In this document: in pieces, positions 16,506 through 23,964 of the stretch
Layout: each line of letters starts with the position of its first letter
Numbering within the stretch: the first letter of the stretch is position 1
NCBI GenBank assembly: GCA_024275295.1
Contig: JAJRZI010000038.1
Location: 1-37,402 of the forward strand
Length of the DNA stretch: 37,402 nt
Direction of reading: 5' to 3'
DNA from: Gammaproteobacteria bacterium
Lineage (GTDB): Bacteria > Pseudomonadota > Gammaproteobacteria > Chromatiales > Chromatiaceae
The notes under the pieces: generated by a model
What the model was told of the DNA's origin: nothing
Database searches by the model: none
The model's input: the letters and a program-made list of their open reading frames with translations, nothing else
Translations under genes and position numbers: made by a program

Positions 16506-16726
16506 GGTGGGATTGTTTTTTTATAAAAACACTTGCTACTATTACCTAACTCTTGCAAGTGCTTGCACGTAGCTCGTAGCACGCACACTGCACAAGTTCT
16601 TGGTATGTATAGTGATATTTATTCTTTTGGGAATCACAATAAGGATTCCATCCTTAGGTCCGTAAACGGCACATCCGTGTGCTACTTCTCCACTTAAGAA
16701 TAAATTCACTCTACAAATCAATATCT

Positions 16727-16952
16727 CGCCTAAAGCGGCTACTGTTGGTGCACATTGCACACACAATCACTTACAGGATCTAGTACACCGTCCAGGTTAT
16801 TTTGACGGGTTCAGCGCTACTGTGGTGCTTTGCAACACCAACAGTAGGCGCTCTAGGCGAGGCGCAGCTTACAGGCAATGGCCATAGCCCTTGTCAAGCG
16901 CTGTACCAACAGGCACTTTAGACGACGCCGTGGCAGGACACCACAGTAGCGC
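16727..16952. repeat. Four interleaved copies of one 14-24-base motif (+ + - -)
   Basis: Two inverted-repeat pairs interlock. Pair A: 16727-16750 with 16836-16859, 24 bases with two mismatches. Pair B: gcgctactgtggtg at 16814-16827 with caccacagtagcgc at 16939-16952, perfect over 14 bases. All four are variants of GCG-CTACTGT-GGTG, in plus, plus, minus, minus orientation, so the second and third also form a local hairpin. As RNA the pairings A-A', B-B' and B-A' are mutually exclusive or pseudoknotted. Could be a repeat family member, a recombination site or a regulatory leader. Confidence 0.65.
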
Positions 16953-16998
16953 CCGAAGGGTATTAAAATATATAGGCAACACAAGCAACTGACCAACT

Positions 16999-17754
16999 AT
17001 GCAAAAATTAAACAAAAAACGGATCTTTGATATTATCGTCACACTATTTGCAGCACTCTTTTGGCTGCCCGTCTTCTTGATTTGCGCGCTGGTAATCCTG
17101 ATTTTCGAGGGGCGTCCGATCTTCTATATCTCAGAGCGCCGTGTTGGTGATAGCGTCAGACGTATCATCAAATTCCGAACTATGGTGCTGAACGCGGATC
17201 GTATCTGTAATCGTGAAACAGTCCCTGTATCCGATGATGTGCGGTTTCTAAACATCCCTACAGACTCAGACCTGTACACCAAAGTTGGCAAAGTAATCGA
17301 GCGTTATACCCTGACTGAAATCCCACAACTTTTCCATGTTTTGCAAGGACATATGAGTCTAGTAGGAAATCGCCCATTACCTGAAAATGTCGTTATTTCG
17401 CTGGAAGAGGAGTTTCCTAAGGCAGCTGATAGATTTCTAACACCAGCAGGAATGACAGGGCCGGTACAATTGGTTGGAAGGACCAACATCCATGACCGTG
17501 AACGCCTAATGTTGGAGATGACATATTGTCGGGTAGCAAGCAAGGCGTACTCTTGGCGGTTGGATCTCCTAATTTTGCTTTATACGGTGTTTATAGCTGT
17601 TGGTATCAGACAACCATTAACAGTGATTGAAACAAAAGAGTTTATCCTGAAGTACTCAAACCTCAGCTTTAGTTACCCTGAGGGCCTACGTCGGCGCTCA
17701 AGCGACAATGGTTCATCCAGGCGAACCGTTTGGCCATCAGATAAACAGAAGTAG
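16999..17754 (+). CDS. Bacterial sugar transferase (undecaprenyl-phosphate phosphoglycosyl transferase)
   Basis: A 251-residue monotopic phosphoglycosyl transferase, the short PglC/WcaJ-catalytic-domain form. An N-terminal KRIFDIIVTLFAALFWLPVF re-entrant helix is followed by GRPIFYISERRVG, the KFRTM signature near residue 58, TLTEIPQLFHVLQGHMSLVG and NRPLP. It transfers a phosphosugar from a nucleotide donor to undecaprenyl phosphate at the inner membrane, starting the EPS repeat unit. The acidic LTEIPQL replaces the more usual LDELPQL. First gene of the 16-kb plus-strand assembly operon; the ribosome binding site is weak, and a 250-base repeat region lies directly upstream. Confidence 0.88.
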   Translation: MQKLNKKRIFDIIVTLFAALFWLPVFLICALVILIFEGRPIFYISERRVGDSVRRIIKFRTMVLNADRICNRETVPVSDDVRFLNIPTDSDLYTKVGKVIERYTLTEIPQLFHVLQGHMSLVGNRPLPENVVISLEEEFPKAADRFLTPAGMTGPVQLVGRTNIHDRERLMLEMTYCRVASKAYSWRLDLLILLYTVFIAVGIRQPLTVIETKEFILKYSNLSFSYPEGLRRRSSDNGSSRRTVWPSDKQK

Positions 17755-17864
17755 ACATTACGAGAAAGGACATATGTTGCCTGAAAGCTCTCATTCATAT
17801 TAATTGCAGTATCCCTTGTTTTTTTCAGGTAAAACATCAGCTTGATTCAGGACGAGTAAAAAGT

Positions 17865-18836
17865 ATGAACGGCGTGGGCCAACATACCAGCAACCTTCTC
17901 CAGACTCACTGCCCTCTGTGTACCTCAAACAATGATGCATTTATCATGCAGGGAAGGGACCCTTATCTGGATAGAAATGAAACATTTAAGGTTGTCAAAT
18001 GCCTTGGTTGCGGGTTACTCCGATTGAAAACCGTACTGCCACCAGAACAGCTTGAAGAGTGGTATGAGGCTCACTATGGCGGCCATCAACAAACACTTGA
18101 ACAAGCAACAACCGGCTCAGATGTAAAGGATCAAAAGAGCCCCAATAGAGGCCTGCTCCGCAAGTTGGCCCAGCTGAATTATCAAAACCATGTTGCATCT
18201 ATACTGCCAGCAGAGGGGAAAATACTTGAAGTGGGCTGCGGTACCGGAAACATAATAGCCCAGCTTAAAGAGAGAGGTGCTGAGGTAACCGGTATAGAAC
18301 CAGATAAAGCCGCATGCAATATTGCCAGGCTCAATGGACTTGAGGTGTACTCCATGCCATTTGAGGAGTTCCATGAGCATGGCAAAAAATATGACCACAT
18401 ATTGTTTTCATATGTACTGGAGCATATACCTGACCCTGTATCCACACTAAAGCTAGCCGGTAAACTGCTACAGCCAAATGGGCAGATCCATATTTTTACC
18501 CCGAATAACGATTCACTAGCGCGCCACCTGTTCAAATCCAACTGGATGAGCTGGCACATCCCCTATAACAAAGTATTTTTTACCAAACAGACCCTATCAA
18601 AATCGATAGATGCTGCCGGCCTAAGAGTTGAAAAAATGCAAAGCCTTAACCGGGCAGATGAACTATTAGAATCATGCAGAATTGCACGTGCGAAAAAAAA
18701 CAACAGAAATATCATTGAATTTCCAACTAAAAACAGGTTTGGGTTGCTTTTTTTCAGTCTTGTCTTCAGGCCGTTTAATCTGATCGGATATGGAAATATA
18801 CTATACGGAATCGCAAGCAAGATTCATTGTTATTGA
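17865..18836 (+). CDS. Class I SAM-dependent methyltransferase with N-terminal Cys4 motif
   Basis: A 323-residue protein. Cys16/Cys19 (HCPLC) and Cys46/Cys49 (KCLGCG) form a zinc-ribbon-like N-terminal element. The class I Rossmann domain begins with ILEVGCGTGNI at residues 120-130, GIEPDKAACNIARLNG places the acidic SAM-ribose contact, and FSYVLEHIPDP is the usual motif of small-molecule C- or O-methyltransferases. The Cys-containing N terminus recalls sugar C-methyltransferases and many EPS-locus methyltransferases. The substrate, probably a sugar nucleotide or lipid-linked sugar, is unknown. AGGACGAG precedes the ATG. It is immediately followed by two radical SAM genes. Confidence 0.8.
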   Translation: MNGVGQHTSNLLQTHCPLCTSNNDAFIMQGRDPYLDRNETFKVVKCLGCGLLRLKTVLPPEQLEEWYEAHYGGHQQTLEQATTGSDVKDQKSPNRGLLRKLAQLNYQNHVASILPAEGKILEVGCGTGNIIAQLKERGAEVTGIEPDKAACNIARLNGLEVYSMPFEEFHEHGKKYDHILFSYVLEHIPDPVSTLKLAGKLLQPNGQIHIFTPNNDSLARHLFKSNWMSWHIPYNKVFFTKQTLSKSIDAAGLRVEKMQSLNRADELLESCRIARAKKNNRNIIEFPTKNRFGLLFFSLVFRPFNLIGYGNILYGIASKIHCY

Positions 18837-19001
18837 CACATCCTAATAATTCCAGTTTTATGCTTGAATTGTATTCGCGACTATGCCTTGGACAGAAGCA
18901 GGAGGGGGCATGCAAACACTGCATCCCCTCTGGTGCTGTCGCGCAACGGGCAAGCTGTATTGCCTCAACAAATAATGCATCAGTATGGTGAGGTCGCTCA
19001 A

Positions 19002-20486
19002 ATGAAGACATTCGCATTTATCAACTTGGCTATTGACGGGGGATATCAGGGCGTTCACCACGGCGTTGCCTGTTTAATTCCCATTGTCCGCCAACACGGA
19101 TACACCCCTGTGGTTTTAAATCTGGCTTTCCCCATCACGCCGGATGATTTCATGCAGTGGATCCGCAAAATATCACCATCCATCGTAGGGTTTTCTCTGA
19201 CCTCTCTACAGCGGCGCCATTTGCGAGAGCTTTCCAATCTGCTGAAACAGCACTTTCCCGATATTTTACAAATAGCCGGTGGTTCGGGTGCCACACTGGA
19301 ACCCAATTTATCAGGCTCCAGCGTAGATGGATTTTGTGTTGGTGAGGGTGAGATACCGCTGGATGCCTGTCTGAGAGCCATTGCTGAAGAGCGGGAGATT
19401 AGTGATGTAGCTGGCTTCCATTGGCACACACCCAATGGCATCGTGCAAATAGCTCCACCACGTTTTAATCAGGATCTAGATAGCTGTGCGTTCCCTGATT
19501 ACACACCGTTTGGTCGCGACACCGTTGTCTTTGGAAGCGATCAATGCCTGAGTATGATCTTGAGTCGGGGTTGCCCCTATAAATGCACATACTGCTCAAA
19601 TGAAGCACTACGCGGTACCTACGAGAGCGCCCGTGGATATTTTCGTACCCCTTCAGTAGATTATGCAATTGATGCTGTAAAATATCAGCTGAAACTCTTT
19701 CCTGAAACGCGCTTCATCCATTTTGAAGACGATCTACTCATTGCACGAAAAAAATGGTTCATTGAGTTTGCTACACGCTATAAAGAAGAGATCAAACTTC
19801 CGTATCGTATGAATGTACGTATCGAATGTCTCACACCCGATATTGCCAATGCCCTTGAAGAAAGCGGCTGCGTCATGGCTTTTCTGGGAGTGGAAAGTGG
19901 TAACGAAGAGTATCGCAACAATGTATTGAAACGTTGCCATACCAATCAGACCATCATTGAACGATCTGCTCTGCTCAAAAAAGCCAACATCAAACTTTTT
20001 ACCTACAACATCATGGGGTTTCCTCATGAAACCGCAAGTCAAATGCGAGATACAATTCGCCTGAACCAGCAAATTGCCCCTGACTCTGGGGTTTGCACCT
20101 TCTTTTTTCCATTCCCTGGCACTGAGTTATTCAATATTAGTGTGCAGGATAAACTGCTTGATTGGGATGGCATATCAGAGCCACCAACCAACTACAACAC
20201 ACGTCCCATTATCTTACAAACTGCGTGGGACAGACTGGTCTGCACCTGGTTGGTAGCAAAATTAAGGCGCTATCTCCATTGGCAGGATGTTAAATATAAA
20301 CGTCTTCAACATCATTCCAGCCACACCTCCATGCCACAACAAATAACATACACAATGCGACTTGTGTGCTATTTTCTAGCCCGCTCATTTATTTCTCAAA
20401 ACGCCCAGCGCCGAGTGTATCATCTAGTAATGAATAACCGTCTCATTTCACCTCTGGCACAACGGTTGTTTCGAGGAGTAAGATAG
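19002..20486 (+). CDS. Radical SAM protein, B12-binding-type architecture
   Basis: A 494-residue protein. I start at ATG 19002 because GGTGAGG lies nine bases upstream and similarity begins at MKTFAFINLAIDGG; the frame is open further 5' to a TTG at 18864. Residues 1-130 look like a cobalamin-binding Rossmann domain (LIPIVRQHGY, ISPSIVGFSLTS, IAGGSGATLEPN, VDGFCVGEGE) but no clear DxHxxG B12-ligand motif is visible. The radical SAM cluster is Cys191, Cys195, Cys198 in RGCPYKCTYCSNEA, followed by FEDDLL, CVMAFLGVESGNEEY and NIMGFPHET, all typical of the family. The C-terminal 130 residues are uncharacterised. The reaction is unknown; methylation or rearrangement of a sugar or lipid is possible. 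Confidence 0.82.
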   Translation: MKTFAFINLAIDGGYQGVHHGVACLIPIVRQHGYTPVVLNLAFPITPDDFMQWIRKISPSIVGFSLTSLQRRHLRELSNLLKQHFPDILQIAGGSGATLEPNLSGSSVDGFCVGEGEIPLDACLRAIAEEREISDVAGFHWHTPNGIVQIAPPRFNQDLDSCAFPDYTPFGRDTVVFGSDQCLSMILSRGCPYKCTYCSNEALRGTYESARGYFRTPSVDYAIDAVKYQLKLFPETRFIHFEDDLLIARKKWFIEFATRYKEEIKLPYRMNVRIECLTPDIANALEESGCVMAFLGVESGNEEYRNNVLKRCHTNQTIIERSALLKKANIKLFTYNIMGFPHETASQMRDTIRLNQQIAPDSGVCTFFFPFPGTELFNISVQDKLLDWDGISEPPTNYNTRPIILQTAWDRLVCTWLVAKLRRYLHWQDVKYKRLQHHSSHTSMPQQITYTMRLVCYFLARSFISQNAQRRVYHLVMNNRLISPLAQRLFRGVR

Positions 20487-20574
20487 GCTTGTTTTTACCC
20501 ACACTCTATATGCCACTCTCTGGCAGCATACCCATAATTGCATTAGCTAATATTGAATAAGATTACCACTATAC

Positions 20575-21714
20575 ATGCTTAGATATTTCCTGAAAAAACT
20601 AAAACATTTTGCTGAATGGCCCAACCATTCGCCCAAGCGTCTTGCAAATCGTGTTGCCAACTACACATCCAGACTCAAAGCTGGCGAACATGCATTGGGG
20701 CTACCCTCTGTTGTCATGATTGAAATCAGCTCAGCCTGCCAACTGCGTTGCCCACTTTGCCCAGTCGGCAGTCAAACGCTGGACAGAGTCAGCCAAATAA
20801 TGCCATTAGAAACCTTCAAAAAAATAGTGGATGAACTGGGGGACTATCTATATCACATCAATATCAATGGCATGGGTGAGCCACTACTCAACAACCAGAT
20901 AGTTGAGATGGTAAGGTATGCAAAATCAAAAAATGTTTTTGTCGATTTATATACAAATTTTGAAATTACCGATAAGCACGAAATCATCGAAGGCCTAGTA
21001 GACGCAGGTCTGGACTCTATTTTGGTTGCAATTGATGGTGCGACATCTGCGGTTTATGAAGAATATCGCATTCGCGGAAACTTCGATCGAGTATCCGACA
21101 ATGTAAGAAAACTGGTGCAAGCAAGAAAAAAAGCAGGCAAAAGCAAACCTGAAATAAATATTCAATTTGTGCCAATGAAACAGAACCACCATCAGATGAA
21201 GGAGATGACACAGCTTGCCCATGATCTTGGAGCAGATATGCTGGAGATAAAGCGTCCCTTTCTTTTCTGGGGACAAAAAGCCGATGCGCTGAAATTTCTA
21301 CCCAATGAAGAAAAGTTCAACATGTACGAAATCGATGGTGACACAATTTCATGGAAGGGCGAAGAGAAGCCTATTTGTGGATTTCTCTGGACTTCATCAG
21401 TCATTCTGCCCAATGGCTCTGTTACGCCATGCTGTTTCGACTATGAAGGTAGCGCAACATTTGGCAACATAAATGAATCAAGCTTTATAGAGATATGGAA
21501 CGGCAAAAAATACAAGGCATTCCGTAGAGCAATGAAAAAGGGGTGGCGCTCCATACCTCTCTGTTCAAAAAGCTTTGAGGGTGGCTGCCCTAATATGTTC
21601 ATACAACCTGACGACTGGCTCATTCCAGCCGCAGACTGGGATAAAAAAGATACAACCAAGCCAGATACAATACCACCCTCCTCTGACGCCGCTAGCGGCT
21701 GTAAAAAACAGTAA
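20575..21714 (+). CDS. Radical SAM protein with SPASM domain
   Basis: A 379-residue protein. The radical SAM core starts with VMIEISSACQLRCPLCPVGS, giving Cys55, Cys59 and Cys62; NINGMGEPLLN and the VAIDGATSAVYEEYR segment follow, as in MoaA/SPASM enzymes. The C terminus is a SPASM-type auxiliary Fe-S region: ICGFLWTSSVILPNGSVTPC with a second Cys, GNINESSFIEIWN, then PLCSKSFEGGC. SPASM proteins modify peptides, but close homologues also occur in O-antigen and EPS loci where no peptide is known. No small precursor peptide gene is visible nearby. Its neighbours favour a carbohydrate substrate. The start codon has no strong ribosome binding site. Confidence 0.85.
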   Translation: MLRYFLKKLKHFAEWPNHSPKRLANRVANYTSRLKAGEHALGLPSVVMIEISSACQLRCPLCPVGSQTLDRVSQIMPLETFKKIVDELGDYLYHININGMGEPLLNNQIVEMVRYAKSKNVFVDLYTNFEITDKHEIIEGLVDAGLDSILVAIDGATSAVYEEYRIRGNFDRVSDNVRKLVQARKKAGKSKPEINIQFVPMKQNHHQMKEMTQLAHDLGADMLEIKRPFLFWGQKADALKFLPNEEKFNMYEIDGDTISWKGEEKPICGFLWTSSVILPNGSVTPCCFDYEGSATFGNINESSFIEIWNGKKYKAFRRAMKKGWRSIPLCSKSFEGGCPNMFIQPDDWLIPAADWDKKDTTKPDTIPPSSDAASGCKKQ

Positions 21715-21718
21715 TCAT

Positions 21719-21730
21719 ATAACATGTTAT
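21719..21730. repeat. 12-bp palindrome between the SPASM gene and the Wzz-like gene
   Basis: ataacatgttat is a perfect palindrome, flanked by acagt and actgt that extend the possible stem with mismatches. It lies five bases after the upstream stop. It could be a regulator site or a weak hairpin; no U-tract follows. Confidence 0.35.
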
Positions 21731-21790
21731 ACTGTGAGATATTGCCCATAAAATACAGCATCAGACTATTGTCATAGTGCCTAATTAACA

Positions 21791-23146
21791 ATGCAAGACA
21801 GCTTCCCAATAAATCCCAGACACTCATCTGATGATCAAGCAACCTTGTCTCTAAGAGACATCCTGCATGTCCTGTTTAGTCACATCAAACTGATCATATC
21901 CCTATTTATCCTAACAACATTAATAGTTACAGGTGCGCTCTCCATCTGGCCGGAGACCTATGAATCTTCTGCCAAAATACTCTTAACCGGCTCCCGTTCG
22001 AATGTGCCTGTCTCCCCTCTGCCAGCATCAAAATCACAGGTTATTACAACGAGTGGATTACGTGCAGAAGCCATTAATTCAGAGATCGAAATTCTGCATA
22101 ACTACCACATTGCAGAACAGCTGATTGACCGATTTGGAATGGATGCACTGACTCCACCCACAGTTCGACCAGTAACCCAGATGGAGAAACTCAAGGCTGC
22201 CCTAAAAAAGTTTTTACGTGATGCCAAAGAAATACTGAACGAATTCCTGTATACGCTAAATCTCAAAAAACGGCTCTCCCCAAGAGAAGCAACTATCCTG
22301 AAAATACTAAAACAATTAGAGGTTAAACAGGTTCCAAATTCAGATGTCATACAAGTATCACTTCGCTGGAACAGACCAGATATTGCCACCGCAATACTTG
22401 ACACACTGCTTGAGCAATATCTAGACAACCATATGAATGCCAGAAAAACACCTGAGGCATACCCCCTTCTGAAAAAACAGGTGGACTTGATAGAGGAGAG
22501 GTTAAAGGAATCTGATGCCAAAATCAGAAGCCTAAAGCAAAAACTGGGAATTACTTCTATTGATGATCGTGCAAGTTTTCTGGACAAGCAGCTTAGCCAG
22601 CTAGAAAGCTCATTAGTTGATATCAGGGTGGCAACCGCTCAAACCACAGGCAAACTCTCAGGAATACGCAGCCAACTGCAAACCACCCCATCATCAATAA
22701 AAAAGGCCGAAATCCGACAGCTTGAAGTGCGTTTAAATGAACTCAAATTTAAAGAGCGTGCCTTAAAAAAGCAACATGAAACATACAGAGTGGAAGCTGA
22801 TCGGCTCAACAAACACAGTGCCGAACTTAAGCGGCTAAAACGACAAATCCCTGTTGATACTGAAAATGCAAAGTATTATAGAACACGGCTTGAAGAAGCT
22901 AGAATCAATGAGCTACTGGACAGCAAAGGCATTATTAACGTCCGCATAATAGCGCCACCAAGAGCATCAATGGAACCTGTAAAACCCAAAAAACTACTTT
23001 TAATATACATTGCCATGGCCATAAGTCTGCTCGTTGGGATAGGCTTGGCCTTTATTTCTGATTTTTTTGACCACTCACTACGCAGAGGTAGTGATGTAAA
23101 AAAACATCTGGGGCTTCCATTGTTGGCTTCAGTTCCCGAGCTATAA
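21791..23146 (+). CDS. Wzz/GumC-like polysaccharide co-polymerase (chain length determinant)
   Basis: A 451-residue inner-membrane protein with the PCP-2 layout. The first membrane helix is at about residues 30-52 (HIKLIISLFILTTLIVTGAL), followed by WPETYESSAKILL, a typical Wzz-domain strand. The periplasmic part from about 200 to 370 is strongly coiled-coil (LIEERLKESDAKIRSLKQKL and similar). RIIAPPRASMEPVKPKK is the expected proline-rich motif before the second helix (LLLIYIAMAISLLVGIGLAF). The cytoplasmic tail DVKKHLGLPLLASVPEL is what normally leads into a tyrosine-kinase domain, here encoded by the next gene. It sets chain length together with the Wzy-like polymerase and links to the Wza-like exporter. 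Confidence 0.88.
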   Translation: MQDSFPINPRHSSDDQATLSLRDILHVLFSHIKLIISLFILTTLIVTGALSIWPETYESSAKILLTGSRSNVPVSPLPASKSQVITTSGLRAEAINSEIEILHNYHIAEQLIDRFGMDALTPPTVRPVTQMEKLKAALKKFLRDAKEILNEFLYTLNLKKRLSPREATILKILKQLEVKQVPNSDVIQVSLRWNRPDIATAILDTLLEQYLDNHMNARKTPEAYPLLKKQVDLIEERLKESDAKIRSLKQKLGITSIDDRASFLDKQLSQLESSLVDIRVATAQTTGKLSGIRSQLQTTPSSIKKAEIRQLEVRLNELKFKERALKKQHETYRVEADRLNKHSAELKRLKRQIPVDTENAKYYRTRLEEARINELLDSKGIINVRIIAPPRASMEPVKPKKLLLIYIAMAISLLVGIGLAFISDFFDHSLRRGSDVKKHLGLPLLASVPEL

Positions 23147-23283
23147 CAGTTTTAGGCAAGGTTTTTTTCATAAAATACCAAACCCAACACAAAATGCCGC
23201 TGTGATATTTAACTGGAAGAGATTGATTCTGCCACCATGAAACATAATTTTGTTACAACGCCCCTTGGTCAACACAACGACAG

Positions 23284-23892
23284 ATGTTTCGAGCAATTAC
23301 GAAATCCATCCTGCTGCCCACATCGCACCCAAAAGTCATACTTCTTACTAGCTCTCTTGAGCAGGAGGGATGCTCAACAATTGCATGCCGCCTCGCTATC
23401 GCATTGGCCAAGGAAAAAGGGAAAAAAATTCTACTTATTGATGCCAATCTCAGAAATCCAGAGATGCATAAGCTTGCCGGCTCCTCTAATAACAATGGGC
23501 TTGTTGAGCTAATAAATGGAAGTTCAAAGCTGAGTGATGTAGTGCGAACAACTAAACAAGGCAACATTTCTGTAATAACCAGTGGGCATGGGAAGAACGA
23601 ACCATCACAAATCTTTAACGAAGAGCGGTTAAAGCCTTGTCTAGACCTATTAAGAGAGGTTGCTGATTACATAATAATTGATGGTGCACCACTTGGAAAA
23701 TTTCCTGATTCCTATTTTCTTGCCAAAGTAGTAGATGCCGTTGCCCTTGTTGTTCATGCTGGAAATACACGCTGGGAAGTGGTAAAGGAAGTGAAGCAAC
23801 GACTTGAAGATGAAGCTAATGCAAATATTCTTGGCGTTATATTGAATCGCACAACAAACCCCATTCCAAACTTCATATACCGTCGCATGTAG
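23284..23892 (+). CDS. CpsD/Wzc-type tyrosine-kinase-like ATPase lacking the Walker A lysine
   Basis: A 202-residue P-loop protein of the BY-kinase fold directly after the Wzz-like gene. The Walker A region reads LEQEGCSTIACRLA, where family members have EGKST: Lys is replaced by Cys (codon tgc). Walker A' is LLIDANLRNPEMHKL and Walker B is YIIIDGAPLG, with the Asp kept. The C-terminal tyrosine cluster is reduced to a single Tyr near FIYRRM. Catalysis is therefore doubtful; it may regulate Wzz without ATP turnover. The N terminus is abrupt: in another frame from ATG 23237 the codons read TPLGQHNDRCFEQLR, which resembles the missing start, so a one-base frameshift near 23300 is possible. Confidence 0.72.
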   Translation: MFRAITKSILLPTSHPKVILLTSSLEQEGCSTIACRLAIALAKEKGKKILLIDANLRNPEMHKLAGSSNNNGLVELINGSSKLSDVVRTTKQGNISVITSGHGKNEPSQIFNEERLKPCLDLLREVADYIIIDGAPLGKFPDSYFLAKVVDAVALVVHAGNTRWEVVKEVKQRLEDEANANILGVILNRTTNPIPNFIYRRM

Positions 23893-23964
23893 CATAGAAC
23901 GAGTATTGCGCGTTAACTGATTTTTTTAGTAATTTTTTCAATCATTTAAGAAGGAAAAATTGCC

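Larger units (their letters stand above)
16347..16998. other. Long noncoding region with nested repeats
   Basis: About 650 bases before the assembly operon contain no gene I can support; a 74-codon minus frame at 16542-16766 has no ribosome binding site or recognisable sequence. The region contains ggaatc/gattcc (16630-16649), a gcaca/tgtgc mini-hairpin near 16667-16680 and the interleaved repeats at 16727-16952. Base composition rises from AT-rich before 16540 to GC-rich after it, which suggests two segments of different origin. Confidence 0.55.

Noticed and set aside
16476-16510. TTGGCACCTAACGCC as a plus-strand sigma-54 promoter
   Set aside because: The -12 GC does not lie 10 bases after GG; spacing and sequence fail.
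16480-16550. Two ACCTAAC sequences as integron attC cores
   Set aside because: No matching GTTRRRY partner or attC-like imperfect palindrome is present around them, and there is no integrase or cassette array.
16542-16766. 74-codon minus-strand open frame
   Set aside because: No ribosome binding site, no recognisable sequence, and it overlaps the interleaved repeats.
20486-20575. Small leader or precursor peptide between the two radical SAM genes
   Set aside because: The 88-base gap has no start codon with a ribosome binding site and a plausible peptide; only a weak tgcca/tggca hairpin is visible.
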